Assembly (NCBI GenBank): GCA_937916465.1
Contig: CALFTK010000005.1
Location: 1 to 41,715, forward strand
DNA length: 41,715 bases
Origin: an uncultured Bacteroidales bacterium
GTDB taxonomy: Bacteria; Bacteroidota; Bacteroidia; Bacteroidales; Bacteroidaceae
Direction: 5' to 3'
A program made the translations under genes and the position numbers. The notes beneath the pieces were generated by a model. The model was given only the letters and a program-made list of their open reading frames with translations, was not told the origin of the DNA and did not search any database. Below, one piece after another: positions 8,689 through 18,104 of this stretch. Every line of letters begins with the position of its first letter. Within the stretch, counting starts at the first letter, position 1.

Positions 8689-9288
8689 TTATAGAGTATC
8701 TATTGTTTCTTTAGTCTGATTTGAAATTAGTTCAAACAGGTCTATTGTCTTTATACGGAATTTACCTGTAGTTTTTAGAAACTTGGTTTTGTTCTTGTTA
8801 AAGGCCTCTTGGTCTGTTATCCATTCTTCGGCAGTGAAAGATATACCTCCATTCTCTCTATTCTCTTCGTATAGATAACTGATATCTGTCATGGTTACAG
8901 TACATTTCTTTTTACCATTCTCTTCTTTAACGGCAAATGTCAGATTATAACTGACTTTTGTCATGTCTGTTACCAATGCAGTGTTCTTGAATACCAGATT
9001 CTGCTGAATACGCATTGTAATACGACGAGTATCCTGATTGTCGCTTAAAAGTTCGCCCTTGGTAACATTAGGTTGGGTGAAACGTCCTTTAACCCAAGTA
9101 AGAATACGTTCGTAACAGTTGTCCAAATTTACAGATGCCGGAATCTCTATATCATCCACGAATTCAACCCTGCCGTTTGTGTTTACAGTAACAGCTCCTA
9201 CACCATACTTTGGTGCAATGGGTTCTGACTTTGCAAATACAGTTATCACTGATATGCAACATAGTGCTAGTACAAATAATTTCTTCAT
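8689..9288 (-). CDS. Exported DUF4468-like protein
   Basis: A 199-residue protein with a signal peptide (MKKLFVLALCCISVITVFA). The mature part has the pattern of the Bacteroidetes DUF4468 family (TBP-like fold): an early VEFVDDIEIP strand, then YERILTWVKGRF and, further on, MTDISYLYE. These proteins are periplasmic or outer-membrane associated and have no known activity. It is the first gene of the minus-strand run 9288-5153 and has its own promoter (TAACTTTG on the minus strand at 9324-9317, 29 bp upstream). The opposite neighbour is the histone-like gene, transcribed divergently. Confidence 0.72.
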   Translation of the reverse strand: MKKLFVLALCCISVITVFAKSEPIAPKYGVGAVTVNTNGRVEFVDDIEIPASVNLDNCYERILTWVKGRFTQPNVTKGELLSDNQDTRRITMRIQQNLVFKNTALVTDMTKVSYNLTFAVKEENGKKKCTVTMTDISYLYEENRENGGISFTAEEWITDQEAFNKNKTKFLKTTGKFRIKTIDLFELISNQTKETIDTL

Positions 9289-9316
9289 AATGATGTATGT
9301 TCTGTTGTTTATGTAG

Positions 9317-9324
9317 CAAAGTTA
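9317..9324 (-). promoter_or_regulatory. -7 box for the DUF4468-J-porin-oxidoreductase run
   Basis: CAAAGTTA on the plus strand reads TAACTTTG on the minus strand, an exact TAnnTTTG match, 29 bp before the DUF4468 start codon at 9288. Confidence 0.6.
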
Positions 9325-9456
9325 CTTATTTTTTCTGTTACTATGTGTTTTGTTTAATAGTTTTATTGTTTCTATCTATAAATTAGGTGTTATCCTTGTG
9401 AAAATAATGAACTATAAATTTTTGCAACATTTTTTTTGAAAAAAAATAGGATAACT

Positions 9457-9487
9457 TTTGCGTATTTATCTAATTGTATTACTTTTG
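9457..9487 (+). promoter_or_regulatory. Strong-looking Bacteroidetes promoter for the histone-like gene
   Basis: TTTG at 9457-9460 serves as the -33 element and TACTTTTG at 9480-9487 as the -7 box, with a 19-bp spacer. Both sit in copies of ACTTTTGCGT (9454-9463 and 9481-9490). The upstream flank is A/T-rich with long T and A runs (9430-9447). The leader to the ATG at 9535 is about 40 nt. Confidence 0.7.
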
Positions 9488-9534
9488 CGTCAATTAAAGA
9501 TTATTCATTATTCAACTTTTAACAAAAATTAATT

Positions 9535-9708
9535 ATGGAAGAGATTTTGATGAAGGCAGCTGAATTGTATGCTGCATTTGCAAAAGATGCAAATTCTCAG
9601 ATTGAAAAAGGCAACAAGGCTGCAGGCACACGCGCACGCAAGGCTTCTTTGGAACTTGAGAAATTGATGAAGGAGTTCCGTAAGGCTTCTTTGGCAGCTA
9701 CAAAGTAA
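9535..9708 (+). CDS. Hc1-like histone (small basic nucleoid protein)
   Basis: A 57-residue basic protein. It reads MEEILMKAAELYAAFAKDA, then an Ala/Gly/Lys/Arg linker (GNKAAGTRARKAS), then LELEKLMKEFRKASLAATK. This matches the short Bacteroidetes histone H1-like (Hc1-type) proteins, in which a helical N-terminus is followed by a Lys/Arg/Ala-rich helical DNA-binding tail. It probably coats or compacts DNA. It stands alone with a well-formed promoter 48 bp upstream and a terminator 21 bp downstream, giving a monocistronic message of about 260 nt, which suggests high expression. Confidence 0.82.
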   Translation: MEEILMKAAELYAAFAKDANSQIEKGNKAAGTRARKASLELEKLMKEFRKASLAATK

Positions 9709-9729
9709 ATTGATACTGTCGTTAAATCT

Positions 9730-9764
9730 ATTAGGGGCGTTCTCATTAAGAAAACGCCCCTAAT
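9730..9764 (+). terminator. Terminator of the histone-like gene
   Basis: ATTAGGGGCGTT (9730-9741) pairs with AACGCCCCTAAT (9753-9764) in a GC-rich stem. It lies between the histone-like gene and the convergent TolC-like gene. Confidence 0.75.
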
Positions 9765-9820
9765 TCATTTGGTTAGTAATGGTGTTTAACCTGGATTTAT
9801 GTTATAAGTAGTAATAGTGA

Positions 9821-11074
9821 TTATCTGATATAATCCAAAACCATACCGCTAATTTGCAGCAGGGATATTTCACATATCTTTGTGTCATATTCTACCTGAA
9901 GCAGACTCTCTTCTGCATCAAGCAGTGATTTTTGTGCTTCGCGCATCTCTATACCCGACAAATCGCCCAACAGGTATCTTTCGTAAGCAATTTCGTAGTT
10001 GTCCTGAGCAGTAAACAGATTCTGTTGTTCCAAAGCCAACAGACGCAGATTATTCTGATATGCCTGCCAGAAATCCTCTAAATTTGCTCTTAATTCAAGT
10101 TCCAATTCATCGGAGGCAAGTTCGGCATTAAGAATATCCAACGTAGCATTGCGTTGTTGTGTACGATGTTTGCCATCAAGCAGATTTATCCCCAATGTAG
10201 CACCGAAATCGGGGCCCAGCGATGCAGAACTTTTGCTGCTCCAACTGTGGCTGAATCCGGCATTTACTTTAAGATATGGGTAGTTTCTGGAAACAACACT
10301 CTTTTTGTCATATTCGGCAATATTTCTATCTGTTTCTGCTTTAAGCAGTTCGGCATTAGTCTCCAACATACTGTTTAGCAGTGTGTCGTAGTTCAGTTCA
10401 TCTAAAAGAACTATGGCCGTGTCGGCAGCAACAATAAGTTCGTTCAAATTGCTGTTTGACATCAGTCTGTTCATCCTGATATTGGCCGATGCAACAAGTT
10501 CATGTTGTTTAAGACTGTTTGCGCTGTCTGCATTGAAATAGACCTGTGCCTGTTGCAAATCCAAACGTGAATTGTCACCTATATTATAACGAGCCTGAAC
10601 AATACGAAGACGTTCTTTAGATAGTGTTACTGCATAATCCAGATTCTTCAGATGTATGGCCTGACGTACCATATTGTAGTATTCCGAAGCAAGATTGGCA
10701 ACATAATCTTCAATGGCAATTCTGGTCTGTATTGTACCTGCACGATGCAACTCTTCAAGTTTTGAACGTGATGCCATTATACTGAACCCATTGAAAACTG
10801 TCATCTCAGCTCTTATGGCCGAATTCAAAGAGTGGGTTAGACCACCATTGTTACGTACTGCGCCATTGTAGGTGCTGGTTACGTTTACTGACGGCATACC
10901 TCCGGCATTGCCCCATGTATCATTGTTGGCAGTTTTCTGTTCATTGTTGTTTACCATTTTAATCTGGTAACTGTTTTCCAAACCACGCTCAATGCACTCT
11001 TTTAAAGATACTGTCTGGGAATATCCTGAAAAAACGACAGCACAAGCTATTATTATAGTAACATATCTTTTCAT
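9821..11074 (-). CDS. TolC-family outer membrane efflux protein
   Basis: A 417-residue outer-membrane channel component of a tripartite efflux pump. It has a signal peptide (MKRYVTIIIACAVVFSGYSQ) and then two long repeats of heptad-like helices rich in Ala, Leu, Glu, Asn and Gln (for example about 105-200 and 285-400), as in the OEP/TolC fold. TVSLKECIERGLENSYQIKM near the mature N-terminus is a typical family start. The ATG overlaps the stop of the RND gene by four bases (ATGA), so translation is coupled. It is the last gene of the operon. Exported substrates are unknown. Confidence 0.9.
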   Translation of the reverse strand: MKRYVTIIIACAVVFSGYSQTVSLKECIERGLENSYQIKMVNNNEQKTANNDTWGNAGGMPSVNVTSTYNGAVRNNGGLTHSLNSAIRAEMTVFNGFSIMASRSKLEELHRAGTIQTRIAIEDYVANLASEYYNMVRQAIHLKNLDYAVTLSKERLRIVQARYNIGDNSRLDLQQAQVYFNADSANSLKQHELVASANIRMNRLMSNSNLNELIVAADTAIVLLDELNYDTLLNSMLETNAELLKAETDRNIAEYDKKSVVSRNYPYLKVNAGFSHSWSSKSSASLGPDFGATLGINLLDGKHRTQQRNATLDILNAELASDELELELRANLEDFWQAYQNNLRLLALEQQNLFTAQDNYEIAYERYLLGDLSGIEMREAQKSLLDAEESLLQVEYDTKICEISLLQISGMVLDYIR

Positions 11075-14000
11075 TTCTTATCCTCCTTATTATTGCGTGA
11101 TGTTGAAATAATAGAATATACTGATGGTACAATATACATAGTAAATATGGTAGATATAAACAGACCGCCCACTACTGCTGAACCCATTGCTACACGTCCT
11201 GCACTTCCTTCACCACCGGCTATAATCAGTGGAAGCATTCCCAATATAGTAGAAGAGCTGGTCATTAGAATAGGACGTAAACGCTGAATGGAGGCATCGC
11301 GGATAGCTGAAAGTTTATCCAAACCCGATTCCTGTTTCTGGTTGGCAAATTCCACAATCAGAATACCATTCTTTGCAACCAGACCTACCAACATAATGAT
11401 ACCAATCTGACTGAATATGTTCATTGTCTGTCCGCCTATGTTCATAAATATCAATGCACCAAATACAGCCAAAGGTACAGTGAGAAGAATGATAAGTGGA
11501 TCTTTAAAACTTTCAAACTGTGCAGCCAGAATAAGATAGATAAGCACCAATGCCAATCCGAATGCAAAAATCAAACTGTTGGAACTTTCGCGGAATTCAC
11601 GAGATTCGCCTGTCAATGCTGTACGGAATGTATCATCAAGTGTCTCTTTTGCAATCTTGTCCATTACATCAAGTGCTTCACCCAAAGTGTGCCCCGGAGC
11701 AACACCTGCTGAAATTGTAGCCGAAACAAAACGATTGTAGCGATACAGTTTAGGTGGCGCAATATCCTCTTGAAGTTCTACCAGATTGTCCATCTGAATC
11801 ATTTCGCCTGTATTGCTTCGCATATAGATGGATTTCAAATTAAGCGGTGTATTACGTTGCTGACGATTTATTTCACCAACAATATCATACTGCTTGCCAT
11901 TCATATACAGGTAACCCATACGCTGACCGCTAAGTCCATACTGCAAAGTCTGTGCTATATCGCGTGTACTTACACCAAGCAAATTTGCCTTTTCTCTGTT
12001 TACTGCAATACGCATTTCAGGTTTTGAGAATTTCAAATCCACATCGGCCATTTGGAATATAGGATTCTCCTGCACCTTTGCCAAGAATGTTGGCAACACC
12101 TCTTGCAGCTTCTCTATATTGGTGGCCTGCAATACATAACGTACAGGCATACCGCCACGACCACCGCCAAATGTTGATTGCTGCTGAACAAAAGAACGTG
12201 CATCGTTTTCTTTGGAAACAGCTTGAGTAAGTTTGGCTGCCACCTCCATCTGTGAATAATCGCGTTCGGCCAAATCTTTCAGAGTAATCTGAATGTTACC
12301 AGAACCGCTCGAAACACGGGCAGTAACAAATTCGGCATCCGGCATAACTGAATCCACTATGTCGTTAATACGTTCTGTATAGTCGCGCATATATTCGTAT
12401 GTAACACCTTCGGGACCTTGTGTGCGTACAGTAACCTGTGAACGGTCTTCCAGTGGAGCCATTTCTGCAGGAGTGTTAATCCATAATAGTACGCAACCTG
12501 CAAATGCCACCAACATCATAATCATAGCTACAAATCTATGCTTCAGACAGTATTCCAAACTCTTTCCGTACAATCTGTTCATACCTTCAAAGAATGGTTC
12601 TGTGGCACGATAAAAGGCATTTTTATTCTCTCTCTTTACCAAAATCTTGGTTGATATCATAGGAGTGAATGTTATAGCAGTGAAGGTAGATATAATAACT
12701 GCACCTACTATAACAAAACTGAATTCGCGGAAAAGGCGTCCTGTTGTTCCCTCCATAAACACAATAGGGATAAATACCGATATAAGTGTTATAGATGTGG
12801 AAATAATGGCAAAGAAAATCTCTTTTGCACCCTCAATACCTGCCTGTTTAGGGGACATACCTCGTTCTATACGCAAATAGATGTTCTCTGTCATTACAAT
12901 AGCATCGTCCACCACAAGTCCCACGGATAGTACCACCGCAAGCATAGATAGTACGTTGATACTGAATCCCATAAGGAACATTACAAAGAATGAACCGATA
13001 ATGGCAACAGGAATAACCAAACATGGAATAAGGGTTACACGCCAGTCACGCAGGAATAAGAAGATGATTACTATAACCAATATGAAGGCCTCGAACAGAG
13101 TCTTTTTTACTTCGTTGATACTTGCACGTATATATTTGGTGTTATCAAAACCATATTCGTATTTAACGTCTTCCGGCAAATCCTTCTCCATACGTTCCAT
13201 ACGTTCATATACACTGTTGGCAATATCAATATGGTTTGCACCAGGCTGTGGAACAACAACCACACTGACCATTGGTACACCATTCATCTTCATGTAGCTT
13301 TTTATGTCGCGTGGACTCAAATCGGCATTACCTATATCGCTAAAACGGACCACCTGATCACCATCATGTTTGATAACCAGATTGTTGAACTCTTCCATAG
13401 TGTGCATCTGTCCCAATGTACGAATTTCAAGTTCAACGGTGTTACCTTCAATAGTTCCCGATGGCAATTCTACATTTTCTTTATCCAGAGCATTCTTTAC
13501 GTCCATTGGAGTGATACCGTAACCCGACATCTTGACAGGGTCTAACCATAAACGCATACAGTAACGCTTTTCTCCCCATATACTTACACTACTAACGTCC
13601 TGAATGGTTTGCAGTTGCTCTTTAACCACCAAATCGGCTATTTCGCTAAGTTCAAGCAGGGAACGCTTGTCGCTCTGCAATGCCACCATCAATATAGGTG
13701 AAGCATCGGCATCTGCTTTTGAAACGGTAGGAGGGTCACAGTCTCTTGGCAACTGACGCTGAGCACGCGAAACCTTATCGCGCACGTCGTTTGCTGCAGT
13801 TTCCAAATCGACAGAAAGTTCAAATTCAACTGTAATACGGCTACTTCCATACTGGCTTACACTGGTAAGTGAACGAATGCCCGGAATACCGTTAATCTGC
13901 TGTTCAAGCGGTTCTGTAATCTGATTCTCAATAACTTCGGCATTTGCACCGGGATAGGAACAGGAAACAGATATGATAGGATTATCTACCGATGGATATT

Positions 14001-14106
14001 CTCTTACACCCAACGATACATATCCTACTGCACCGAATAGTATTATAATAAGAACAAGTACGGTGGATAGTACAGGTCTTTTAATGCTTAATTCAGATAT
14101 ATTCAC
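11071..14106 (-). CDS. RND (HAE1-type) inner-membrane efflux transporter, AcrB-like
   Basis: A 1011-residue proton-driven pump, the normal length for AcrB/MexB-type transporters. It begins MNISELSIKRPVLSTVLV with the first membrane helix, followed by a large periplasmic loop, and a second hydrophobic half starts after about residue 520. In membrane helix 4, VLSVGLVVDDAIVMTENI carries the paired Asp400-Asp401 equivalent to the proton-relay Asp407/408 of AcrB. GLVAKNGILIVEFAN near residue 930 gives the corresponding Lys region in helix 10. The gene starts 14 bp after the membrane-fusion gene and overlaps the TolC-like gene. Substrates could be drugs, bile acids or lipophiles; the sequence does not say which. 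Confidence 0.93.
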   Translation of the reverse strand: MNISELSIKRPVLSTVLVLIIILFGAVGYVSLGVREYPSVDNPIISVSCSYPGANAEVIENQITEPLEQQINGIPGIRSLTSVSQYGSSRITVEFELSVDLETAANDVRDKVSRAQRQLPRDCDPPTVSKADADASPILMVALQSDKRSLLELSEIADLVVKEQLQTIQDVSSVSIWGEKRYCMRLWLDPVKMSGYGITPMDVKNALDKENVELPSGTIEGNTVELEIRTLGQMHTMEEFNNLVIKHDGDQVVRFSDIGNADLSPRDIKSYMKMNGVPMVSVVVVPQPGANHIDIANSVYERMERMEKDLPEDVKYEYGFDNTKYIRASINEVKKTLFEAFILVIVIIFLFLRDWRVTLIPCLVIPVAIIGSFFVMFLMGFSINVLSMLAVVLSVGLVVDDAIVMTENIYLRIERGMSPKQAGIEGAKEIFFAIISTSITLISVFIPIVFMEGTTGRLFREFSFVIVGAVIISTFTAITFTPMISTKILVKRENKNAFYRATEPFFEGMNRLYGKSLEYCLKHRFVAMIMMLVAFAGCVLLWINTPAEMAPLEDRSQVTVRTQGPEGVTYEYMRDYTERINDIVDSVMPDAEFVTARVSSGSGNIQITLKDLAERDYSQMEVAAKLTQAVSKENDARSFVQQQSTFGGGRGGMPVRYVLQATNIEKLQEVLPTFLAKVQENPIFQMADVDLKFSKPEMRIAVNREKANLLGVSTRDIAQTLQYGLSGQRMGYLYMNGKQYDIVGEINRQQRNTPLNLKSIYMRSNTGEMIQMDNLVELQEDIAPPKLYRYNRFVSATISAGVAPGHTLGEALDVMDKIAKETLDDTFRTALTGESREFRESSNSLIFAFGLALVLIYLILAAQFESFKDPLIILLTVPLAVFGALIFMNIGGQTMNIFSQIGIIMLVGLVAKNGILIVEFANQKQESGLDKLSAIRDASIQRLRPILMTSSSTILGMLPLIIAGGEGSAGRVAMGSAVVGGLFISTIFTMYIVPSVYSIISTSRNNKEDKK

Positions 14107-14120
14107 GGCTGTAGATTATT

Positions 14121-15203
14121 TTAGTTATTCTTCAAAACTACTGATGTACCTGTGCGTAACTGCATAGTACCACTGGTAATAACTGTATCACCAACAGACA
14201 GACCTGTCAAAACCTGAGAATGAGATTCAGTTCTCAATCCTTTGGTTATGTTTACAGGCATTGCCTTACCACCTTTATATAGATATACTTTGTCTATACC
14301 CATTTCTGAAATGATGGCTTCACTTGGAACTGCCAGTGCATTTTCAAACACTCTGGTATTCAAGCTTACATCCACATAACGTCCCGGTACCAGTTTGCCA
14401 TCTTTGTTGTCGTATATGGCGCGAACAGTAAATGTTCTGGTATCGGTATTAACTCTTGAATTGGTAGCATAAACTGCAGCACTGTGCTGAATGCTGTCAC
14501 CTTCTACGGTAAATGTCAATTTGGCACCCTCTTTAAGAATACCGGCGTAACGTTCCGGAATGTTGAATTCTATTTTCAGTTTGTTTGTGTTGGTAAGTAC
14601 AGCTACATTTGTGGTAGGTGATGCGTATGCACCTTCACTTACCTGACGCAGACCTATAATACCATCGAATGGAGCGCGTAGTTCTGTCTGTGCCAGACGC
14701 GCTTTAACCTCTTCAATATCGGCTTCCAGTTTTGAGAGATTGGCTTCTGCCTCCTGGAAAGCCTCCTGACTGACAGCCTCTTTTTCAAAAAGTGCTTTCT
14801 GTCTGTACAGACGGTCCTGAGTAGGTTTAAGCTGTGCCTCTAACTTCTTTAGCTGAGCCTGTAAAGGAGCATCATTTATCTTTGCTAAAATATCACCTTT
14901 CTTTACTTTGCTACCCTCTTCAAAGAAGATGTCGGTAATTTTACCTGAAGTTTCAAAACTTAGATTAACCTCTTCATTGGGGATAAGACTTCCGCTCACA
15001 TTAATACCGTCAACAAGTTCGGTAGGTTTAATAACTACGTACCTTACGTAAAGAACATTCTTCTTTTGTTGTGGTTTTTGTGCTGATGTTTCCGAACTGT
15101 TTTTTAAATCACCACTCTTTTCCGGTATAAATCTCTTGACTGCAAGTGCAATCACAATAAGGGCAATAATGCCGATTAGTAGCCATTTTGTACTTTTCTT
15201 CAT
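14121..15203 (-). CDS. RND efflux membrane-fusion (periplasmic adaptor) protein
   Basis: A 360-residue AcrA/HlyD-family adaptor linking the RND pump to the outer-membrane channel. Residues 7-24 form an uncleaved N-terminal anchor; no lipobox cysteine is present. A lipoyl-like half motif with GKITDIFFEEGSKVKKGDIL (about 88-107) is followed by a coiled-coil hairpin (about 110-170) and the second lipoyl half, ELRAPFDGIIG (about 173-183). Beta-barrel and membrane-proximal regions complete the fold. It is the first gene of the operon, with a -7 box 20 bp upstream (minus strand, 15230-15223). No adjacent TetR-type repressor is present. Confidence 0.9.
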   Translation of the reverse strand: MKKSTKWLLIGIIALIVIALAVKRFIPEKSGDLKNSSETSAQKPQQKKNVLYVRYVVIKPTELVDGINVSGSLIPNEEVNLSFETSGKITDIFFEEGSKVKKGDILAKINDAPLQAQLKKLEAQLKPTQDRLYRQKALFEKEAVSQEAFQEAEANLSKLEADIEEVKARLAQTELRAPFDGIIGLRQVSEGAYASPTTNVAVLTNTNKLKIEFNIPERYAGILKEGAKLTFTVEGDSIQHSAAVYATNSRVNTDTRTFTVRAIYDNKDGKLVPGRYVDVSLNTRVFENALAVPSEAIISEMGIDKVYLYKGGKAMPVNITKGLRTESHSQVLTGLSVGDTVITSGTMQLRTGTSVVLKNN

Positions 15204-15222
15204 ATTCTATCTGGTTATACCG

Positions 15223-15230
15223 CAAAAATA
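15223..15230 (-). promoter_or_regulatory. -7 box for the RND efflux operon
   Basis: CAAAAATA on the plus strand reads TATTTTTG on the minus strand, a TAnnTTTG match. The leader would be very short, about 10-15 nt before the adaptor ATG at 15203. The -33 element is not obvious. Confidence 0.5.
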
Positions 15231-15346
15231 CAAAAACATATTAAAACAATAAAACAATGATTAACACTCTTAACCTTTTTTATCAAATAATCCTTTTATG
15301 TGGAATAAAAACACTATTTTCGTACCGTAACATATAGCTGTTTTTA

Positions 15347-15410
15347 GGAAAATCCCCCGTTTGTTTTAGGGGTTTTCCCTATCGTGGCTGAATATATGCC
15401 TATATATTTG
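15347..15410 (+). promoter_or_regulatory. Promoter with bipartite GGAAA/CCC upstream element (copy 2)
   Basis: GGAAAATCCCC at 15347-15357 and GGGGTTTTCCC at 15369-15379 are 22 bp apart start to start and form an inverted repeat with each other. After exactly 23 bp comes TATATTTG at 15403-15410. The GH97 gene starts at 15433. Both internal spacings equal those of the copy at 2063-2126. Confidence 0.6.
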
Positions 15411-15432
15411 TAAAGTAAAAATGTAATTAAAT

Positions 15433-17397
15433 ATGAGAAAGTACGGTAAATCTGTTAGTAGAGCATTGGCGGCAATTTTAATATTGTGTGCCGTAAAAGT
15501 ACAGGCAAAAGAGAATGTAAGTCTTCCGGGTCAGCAGATTAGTTTTGTCCTGGATTATAATGACAATGGTGATTTGGTCTATGATGTCAGTTATAAAAAC
15601 GTTAAACTTATAGAAGATTCGCCTTTAGGAATGAATAATGCCGATGGTGTAAGCTATACTCCCGATAACTTTAAAATAGAGCTGGTTGGAACATCGGGTG
15701 AAAGTGGTACGTTTACTCCTGTATGGGGTAAACGTTCTATGGTGAATAAACACTATATTCAGAAGGCATATTTAATAAGTCCGTCACTCCCTTTAACAAG
15801 CGAACACAATACTCCTCCCAGTATATATTTAGAGGTAAGGGTTTACGAAGATGCTGTGGCTTTTCGTTACAGATGTGTGCTTCCACAACCATCTCATGAA
15901 CCTGTAGTTCCGGTCAATACCATAATTGAGAACACAAAGTTTAATTTTGCAGGCGATTTTACAGCCTGGTACTATAATGGCGAACGTCACAATATAGGTC
16001 CTGAACTACTTTCCAGGGCAAGTGGCGAACGTCTGCCTGTGATGACTGTCAAAGTAAAGGATAATGTCTATATGGCTATTCATGAAGCCGATGTTAACGA
16101 ACAGGCTCTTCCTATGCGTTTGCAGACCGAACAGGGAAGCACATCGTTTTCTGTGGTGACAGAACCATTGGATTTTCAGACAAAATATATATCACCATGG
16201 CGTGTCATTCTGATAGGTGATACTCCGGGTGCACTTGTGGATTCCGATGTACTGACTCTGCTCAATCCCGAACCCGCCAAAGATATGGACTTTTCGTGGG
16301 TAAAACCCGGTATAGCACTCTGGGATTGGCGTATAAATGGTGCTGAATGGCAAGGCTACCGCTACGGAATGAATTACGATTCTTGGGTACGAATGGTGGA
16401 TTTTGCATCGGAACAGGGGTTTGCATATCTGGTACTCGATGCTAACTGGTACGGTCCTGAATTTGAAAAGAATTCAGATCCTGTTACAGGCGAAAAGGCA
16501 AAGGATGTTCAGCGTATTATTAAGTATGGTAAAGAAAAAGGCGTAGGAATATGGCTCTATCTGAATGATGTAGCAGGTACAAATTACCCTATAGAAGAGA
16601 CACTGAAACAGTACGAAGAGTGGGGCGCAGCCGGTGTCAAGTATGGCTTTATGAATGGAACTCCACAACAGAAAAACGAAAAGACACGTCAAATAACAGA
16701 ACTATGTGCCAAACATCATCTGCTTATAGATTTCCATGACTATCCTGTACATCCGTATGGTCAGGAAAGAACATGGCCAAATGCAGTTACACGCGAATAT
16801 TGCAAGGCACAGTTGGACGGACACCAGACCTTTGAACCAAAAACCTTTGTGACATCGGTCTTTGTAAATATGATAGCAGGTCCTATAGATATGAATAACG
16901 GGTTTATGGATTTGCGCCAGGGACGTACCACACGTGTAGATAATAACCAGGAGGTACATTCTACCGTATCAGGCGAAATGGCTCGTACTCTTATAACATA
17001 TTCAGGTGTAACCATTATTCCTGATATACCTGAATATTATGAAAAGTATCCGTCACTATTGCGTTTCCTGTCGGCTCAAAAGATGCCTTGGAAAGAGAGC
17101 AAAACCTTGATGGGTGAAATAGGAGAATACATTGTAATGATGCGTCAGTCTGCAGAGGGTGATTATCTGATAGGTGCGGCAACAAATGAAGAGGCTCGTA
17201 CATTAGTAATTCCATTGGATTTTCTTGATAAAAAAGGAAGTTGGACAATGGAGATAACTCAAGACGCTCCTGATACTCACTACTTGACAAACCGTGAAAC
17301 CTATTCAACCAGAACAGAGATAGGTACAAGCAAAGGAGTACTTAAACTGGAACTTGCTCCGGGTGGTGGTGCGTGTGTACTGCTTAAAAAGAGATAA
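15433..17397 (+). CDS. GH97 glycoside hydrolase (alpha-glucosidase/alpha-galactosidase family)
   Basis: A 654-residue exported enzyme of the SusB family, which hydrolyses alpha-linked glucose or galactose. It has a signal peptide of about 25 residues, an N-terminal beta-supersandwich (about 30-285), a TIM barrel entered at KPGIALWDWRINGAEWQG (about 291 on) and a C-terminal beta domain. The strand carrying the nucleophile Asp in retaining members reads VKYGFM here with Gly405, as in inverting members. The loop FHDYPVHPYGQERTWPN (434-450) has Asp436 where I expect the catalytic-base Glu of SusB, and the GFMD segment has Asp493. These alignments are by eye, so the mechanism is uncertain. The stop codon overlaps the next start (TAATG). 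First gene of a three-gene operon. Confidence 0.88.
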   Translation: MRKYGKSVSRALAAILILCAVKVQAKENVSLPGQQISFVLDYNDNGDLVYDVSYKNVKLIEDSPLGMNNADGVSYTPDNFKIELVGTSGESGTFTPVWGKRSMVNKHYIQKAYLISPSLPLTSEHNTPPSIYLEVRVYEDAVAFRYRCVLPQPSHEPVVPVNTIIENTKFNFAGDFTAWYYNGERHNIGPELLSRASGERLPVMTVKVKDNVYMAIHEADVNEQALPMRLQTEQGSTSFSVVTEPLDFQTKYISPWRVILIGDTPGALVDSDVLTLLNPEPAKDMDFSWVKPGIALWDWRINGAEWQGYRYGMNYDSWVRMVDFASEQGFAYLVLDANWYGPEFEKNSDPVTGEKAKDVQRIIKYGKEKGVGIWLYLNDVAGTNYPIEETLKQYEEWGAAGVKYGFMNGTPQQKNEKTRQITELCAKHHLLIDFHDYPVHPYGQERTWPNAVTREYCKAQLDGHQTFEPKTFVTSVFVNMIAGPIDMNNGFMDLRQGRTTRVDNNQEVHSTVSGEMARTLITYSGVTIIPDIPEYYEKYPSLLRFLSAQKMPWKESKTLMGEIGEYIVMMRQSAEGDYLIGAATNEEARTLVIPLDFLDKKGSWTMEITQDAPDTHYLTNRETYSTRTEIGTSKGVLKLELAPGGGACVLLKKR

Positions 17398-18077
17398 TGC
17401 GTAGATACCTTATATACATATTGTTGTTATTGCCTCTTAGTTTAGCTGCAGTTCCAACTTACTTTTGTACCGATGTAGGTACAACACTGAATTATGTACG
17501 TAAGTATGCTGATAGTGGTGAGGTAAAGTGGTATCATACACTCACTGTAAAGTACCAATACAATTGGCATTCAGATACAATAACAATAGTTACCAGTTCT
17601 GAATTTACAGATGCAGATTCAAAGCCACTTATTGACATTCCGGTTTCACAATATGTTAGGATAGCATCAGATGGAACTTTAAAGCTCAGTTTGACAAATG
17701 CAGTAGTGGCAATATTACATACTACATTACCATTTGGACATGCCAAAACAGTGGAAACGGGTGCAGTTCTGACTGCTAATATGAAACCGGGTGATATATT
17801 GCCATCGGCCGAAGCAGAAGTAACAATATTGGGTATGAAGTATCGTGTTAAGGTAACCGATAGAAAGGTGTTGCGTTATGAAACAATTTCTACGCCTGCG
17901 GGAACTTTTGACTGCATAGTGATAAGCGAACATAAAGTTGAAAAAGCACCCGTATATAAAAGGGAAACAACTGCTCTGTCGTGGTATTCGGATGGAGTAG
18001 GGTATGTCCGTCACGATACCTATAATAAGAATATGGTGTTAGAGACCAGTGAACAGTTATATTCTATAAAGAGATAA
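17397..18077 (+). CDS. Exported protein, DUF3108/TapB-like
   Basis: A 226-residue protein with a signal peptide (MRRYLIYILLLLPLSLAAVP). The mature chain is nearly all beta: an N-terminal strand pair with GTTLNYVRKYADSGEVKW, a central region with KPGDILP, and a C-terminal part containing ETISTPAGTFDCIVISEH and LSWYSDGVGYVRHDTY. The phrase order, in which a property is read from a threshold and followed by a TPAGxFxC strand and a WYSxGVGxVR strand, recalls DUF3108/TapB-like lipid- or glycan-associated proteins. The function is unknown. Its ATG overlaps the GH97 stop, so it is translationally coupled; the esterase follows after 27 bp. Confidence 0.6.
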   Translation: MRRYLIYILLLLPLSLAAVPTYFCTDVGTTLNYVRKYADSGEVKWYHTLTVKYQYNWHSDTITIVTSSEFTDADSKPLIDIPVSQYVRIASDGTLKLSLTNAVVAILHTTLPFGHAKTVETGAVLTANMKPGDILPSAEAEVTILGMKYRVKVTDRKVLRYETISTPAGTFDCIVISEHKVEKAPVYKRETTALSWYSDGVGYVRHDTYNKNMVLETSEQLYSIKR

Positions 18078-18104
18078 TTTATTACTAACTAAATAACTGA
18101 ATAA

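Noticed and set aside
12647..13297. Plus-strand ORFs inside the RND pump gene
   Set aside because: They mirror the hydrophobic helices of the pump gene; no promoter or domain supports them.
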